64,000 bases of DNA from Struthidea cinerea (lineage: Eukaryota > Chordata > Aves > Passeriformes > Corcoracidae), in NCBI GenBank assembly GCA_013397865.1, contig VZTI01001286.1, positions 2,683,460 through 2,747,459 of the forward strand, written 5' to 3'. Each line of letters starts with the position of its first letter. The first letter of the stretch is position 1. A program made the translations under genes and the position numbers. The notes under the pieces are model-generated. The model ran no database searches and was not told the DNA's origin. It was given only the letters and a program-made list of their open reading frames with translations. This document shows, one piece after another, positions 61,140-64,000 of this stretch.

Positions 61140-61757
61140 GTGCAGGACACTCACCATGTACATGGGCTGCCCTCGCTGCCGAGCTATGAACACTTTGGGC
61201 GAGTCTTAACTTCCTCTTTTGAGGACATTCCAGCTGTAAGGGCCCATACCCTGCTGAGAGAGTTAGGATCCCATGGAATGCAAGCTTTCAAAGTGCCAAA
61301 CGAGGCAGCACAAGAGTTAAGCTTGGGCTTTGTGTGTGCGCTGGGGAAATACTCCAAACACTCAGGTGAGATAGGAGCTTACATTCAGCGTTGCTTTGAG
61401 GGTTTTGTCTGCACTGTTTACAGAGACATTAAAGCAGCAGTTTCTTTTGTCGGGGCTGGTGGGAATTTGGTACTGGTCTCCCTCAGGGGGTTGAGAAATC
61501 CCACCCAGGAAAACAGAACACACCCAAAGATCCTGCCAAAGCCAGGTGATGATAGTGGAGGGGAAAACATGATCAGGGATCTCCCAGAAGATTTTGAGCA
61601 CCCAGATTGCTGCCAGAATCTACCGGGATGTCTCAGTAGCAGTCAGGGTGGGGGAAATGTGGAAGCAACAAAAAAGTGCATCTGGCTGGGCCAGCCCCTT
61701 TCCTTCAAGCGGCACAGCCAAGATTTGAAAGACAGAGAACAAAAGGCAGACTGGTGA
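61140..61757 (+). other. 205-codon open frame, coding status doubtful
   Basis: Open on the plus strand from ATG 61140 to TGA 61755-61757. The translation shows no signal peptide, membrane segment or recognisable domain. A donor-like CACTCAG|GTGAGA lies inside it (exon side ends 61363). A single frame of this length is roughly what 64 kb of six-frame sequence yields by chance. It could be a non-coding RNA exon. Confidence 0.15.
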
Positions 61758-64000
61758 GCAGGGGAAGAGAGTGCTGGAAAGGAATTTGTTGCTACAGGAA
61801 GCTCAATGGTTTGCCATAAAACAGACTGCAGTTGTGTTGTTTCCATGTTAAACCCTAGAAAGGGGCAGCTCCAGCGCACAGTGGATTCTCTGGTGCAAAA
61901 CCAGTGGAGGTTTGAAAAGAACAAAAGGCAACTTGAGTTTCCCAGCTACAGTAAAAAATAATAGTTAGGAAAAAAATAGGAAAAAAATAAGCTTTTTTCC
62001 TTTTCTTCTCCTTCCAGAAATTCCCTGATTTCATCTTTTTGAGTCTTAAACATTGATTTAATTCCAGGCTTGCCTTTAAGGAACAAGAAAACATGTAGCA
62101 GGCCTTCTAGATCCCAAATCTATGGCAACACTTCCAATTTTCATTACCAGAAATAGCAAAAGGAAATGAAAAGCAGGTGCAGGAAGGCTTCTCTAAATGA
62201 TGCCAGGGCTGTGCTTTAACCTTTACTGGAGGCAAACACACATCTGTGCATGCCAGGCTATTGCCTTACTGCACAGTTCCCTTACAGTTACAAAAAACTG
62301 ACAAAAGCAACCAAACACACTCAAGTTTTTCTAAGCATGTTTGCTGACAGCCCTTGCCACTGAAATATTTCACTGACCTTTGACAAAGACAGTAAATAAG
62401 GTTTGCTGGGCTGCAGGGAGGGAAAAAATCAGGGCATTGGGGATCTCAGAATTAAACAAAGGAAAGGGTAACATGAAAACAACTTTGGAGATCAGCAGGA
62501 AGAAAAATAGGTATCTCATTTGTGTCTCTTGATCACACTGTGTGCCTGCTTTTTTGCATATATCCGCAGTACTTTCTCCAGGTTACTTGACATGACTTTG
62601 GTTTGATCCTGCCAGATGCTGATCAACAAGCCACAGCCACACTCAGCAGTTTGCAGAGATCGAGCTGAGATTAGTCCCAGATTATCTCAGTGCAGCCTGC
62701 AAAAGCCAGTCATTCTGTTTTCCATTTCTGTGGCAAAACTGTGAGATCCTGGAACTCGTTCTTTCTCCTCCTATATACCATTCAGTGAAGCAAGAATTAA
62801 TGCCCCGGAGCTAGCTGTACACTGCCAACTCAAGCCTTTAAAATGAACACAAAAATCACAGCCCAGCCTGAACAGGGAAATGTAAGCCTGAACCTGGCCC
62901 CAGCGACAGTGGCTGCTGGAAAGGCCCCCCAAGGCAACTCCAGCGCTGTAATAACCTACGTAAACAGGGATGGTGTTTTTCTTTTTTTTTTTTTTATCCT
63001 CCGCCTTGCTTCAGTGGAAAGGGGTGGAAAAATAACTCACTTGTGTACACAGTCATTTAGGCCCAGTCATGATTCCTTTAGAGCGTGTGCCAATGGATTT
63101 TAGTCATTTTCTGGCAAAGGTTTCCCTTTCAACCACAAATACTGAATAGTTACTGGGTGAGTCACCACCTTGAGTAATCTAATTCTTTGACCAGTACATG
63201 CTTGCTTCCTGTGCTGCAGAATGTCTTTCTTCACTAGGATATTTTAGCGTGTGCCTTTTGTTCAGGGATTTTATTTCCTGCAGCGGCCAGCATTGCAGGG
63301 CTGGGAGTCCAGAGGGGTGCCGAGGAGCTCAGAGTTCAGTTTCCAGGGCAATTCCTGCTGCATATTCCTGGCTGCCTCAGGGCTGAGAAAGGCGCTGTGG
63401 CCTACTGGCCTCCCCCACTTCAAATCCAGCCCGTGCTGTCCTTGGGAGAGTGGCAACCTGAGGGTTAGAAGGTAATTTTTCAGACAGAAGGCCTTTACTC
63501 AGCAACTCTGTTCATAGCTGCAGGCATCATATGGTTCCATGCAGCTTTACCAGCAAACTGTAGAACAGCCAAACCTGCAACATTTGCCTTGTGCCGGTGT
63601 CCCAGTCAGCCCCTGGGATCAGAGCAGTCAGTGCCCGAGGGCTGCTCTCACTGACTTTAGGAAGGGAATGTTAACAGCTGCATGGGATGGTGTTGGTGTG
63701 AACCATATCAGCTGGTGATGGTACAAGCTTTTGCAAGGGTTTTGACCTATTTTCCCTTTCTCATGTACTAGCTTTATAAGAAAACATGTTGCTAAAAATC
63801 ACAGGGGTTTAGAAACATTACAGGAGAAAAATATTTCTTTTCGCCTTTAGAAGATGCAATGTTTCAGGAGAACTTAAATGCTCGAGGATTACGTTGTGGT
63901 GAGTGTTCACAAGACACCTTTTGAAGAATGTTATTAAAATCTTTTCTAGCCCTCTCTTTCATGATTGCAGCTTTCTGTTTCATTTCCTATTTATGGGGGC
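61758..64000. other. Unassigned interval with poly(T) run
   Basis: Contains T14 at 62982-62995. The last about 800 bp is GC-moderate and holds overlapping short frames only. No gene recognised. Confidence 0.5.
62982..62995 (+). repeat. Poly(T) tract, 14 T
   Basis: An uninterrupted homopolymer. There is no upstream or downstream element signature. Confidence 0.9.

Noticed and set aside
61140..61757. 205-codon open frame as a protein gene
   Set aside because: No recognised motif, and length compatible with chance. Kept only as a doubtful feature.
1..64000. Endogenous retrovirus, NUMT, tRNA, snRNA or CRISPR content
   Set aside because: I looked for LTR ends, gag/pol motifs, mitochondrial gene words, pol III box A/B with clover-leaf layout, U6-type sequence and spaced direct repeats, and found none by eye. 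A profile search could still find decayed copies.

Overview
This window reads as non-coding avian nuclear DNA. The diagnostic evidence is a set of 5'-truncated CR1 (chicken repeat 1) LINE fragments. They carry the characteristic CR1 3' end: 'GGTTGGACTTGATGATCT', then 'CCTTCCAACC', then short ATTCTGTGATTCT-type octamer repeats. I saw no Alu, L1, B1/B2 or other mammalian signature, no prokaryotic gene organisation, no tRNA or rRNA gene, no recognisable viral gene and no CRISPR. Open frames are short, overlap on all strands and lack family signatures, apart from fragments of CR1 reverse transcriptase.

Layout. Bases 1-39 look like the end of an intron. A candidate terminal exon starts at 40 and runs into an AT-rich tail that could be a 3' UTR (last AATAAA near 2818). 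Bases 3.4-7.6 kb hold all recognisable young CR1 copies: four on the plus strand and a 38-bp minus-strand stub abutting one of them. From 7.6 kb to the end I see no young CR1, only very old, heavily decayed repeats. These are two long CR1 fossils (28.82-29.64 kb minus, 47.94-49.17 kb plus), two weaker minus-strand CR1 patches (51.1-51.4 and 52.15-52.43 kb) and three possible MIR/CORE-SINE remnants (24.6, 27.55 and 34.75 kb). A few microsatellites are present. Two or three AT-rich blocks dense in homeodomain, POU and FOX-type motifs (9.73-10.16, 26.8-27.0 and 40.04-40.62 kb) look like candidate conserved non-coding elements, but that needs an alignment.

Coding potential. The best candidate exon is 43,377-43,528 on the plus strand. 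It has a good acceptor, a 50-codon open frame with coding-like composition and a good donor. The same frame, after one TAA, stays open to 43,694. Weaker exon-like segments lie at 37,751-37,851, 42,698-42,838 and 54,698-54,729. I could not assign any of them to a known protein. The longest open frames (284 codons minus at 20.9-21.75 kb, 220 codons plus at 19.94-20.6 kb, 205 codons plus at 61.14-61.76 kb) have no recognisable domain and lie in GC-richer patches, so I treat them as probably chance.

Overall the window is best described as a gene-poor intergenic or intronic stretch, possibly regulatory. I found no novel multi-gene system. The most interesting content is the layered CR1 archaeology, the uneven distribution of young CR1, the exon-like island at 43.4 kb, a perfect 14-bp hairpin at 10.5 kb and a triple RUNX-type motif at 19.6 kb.
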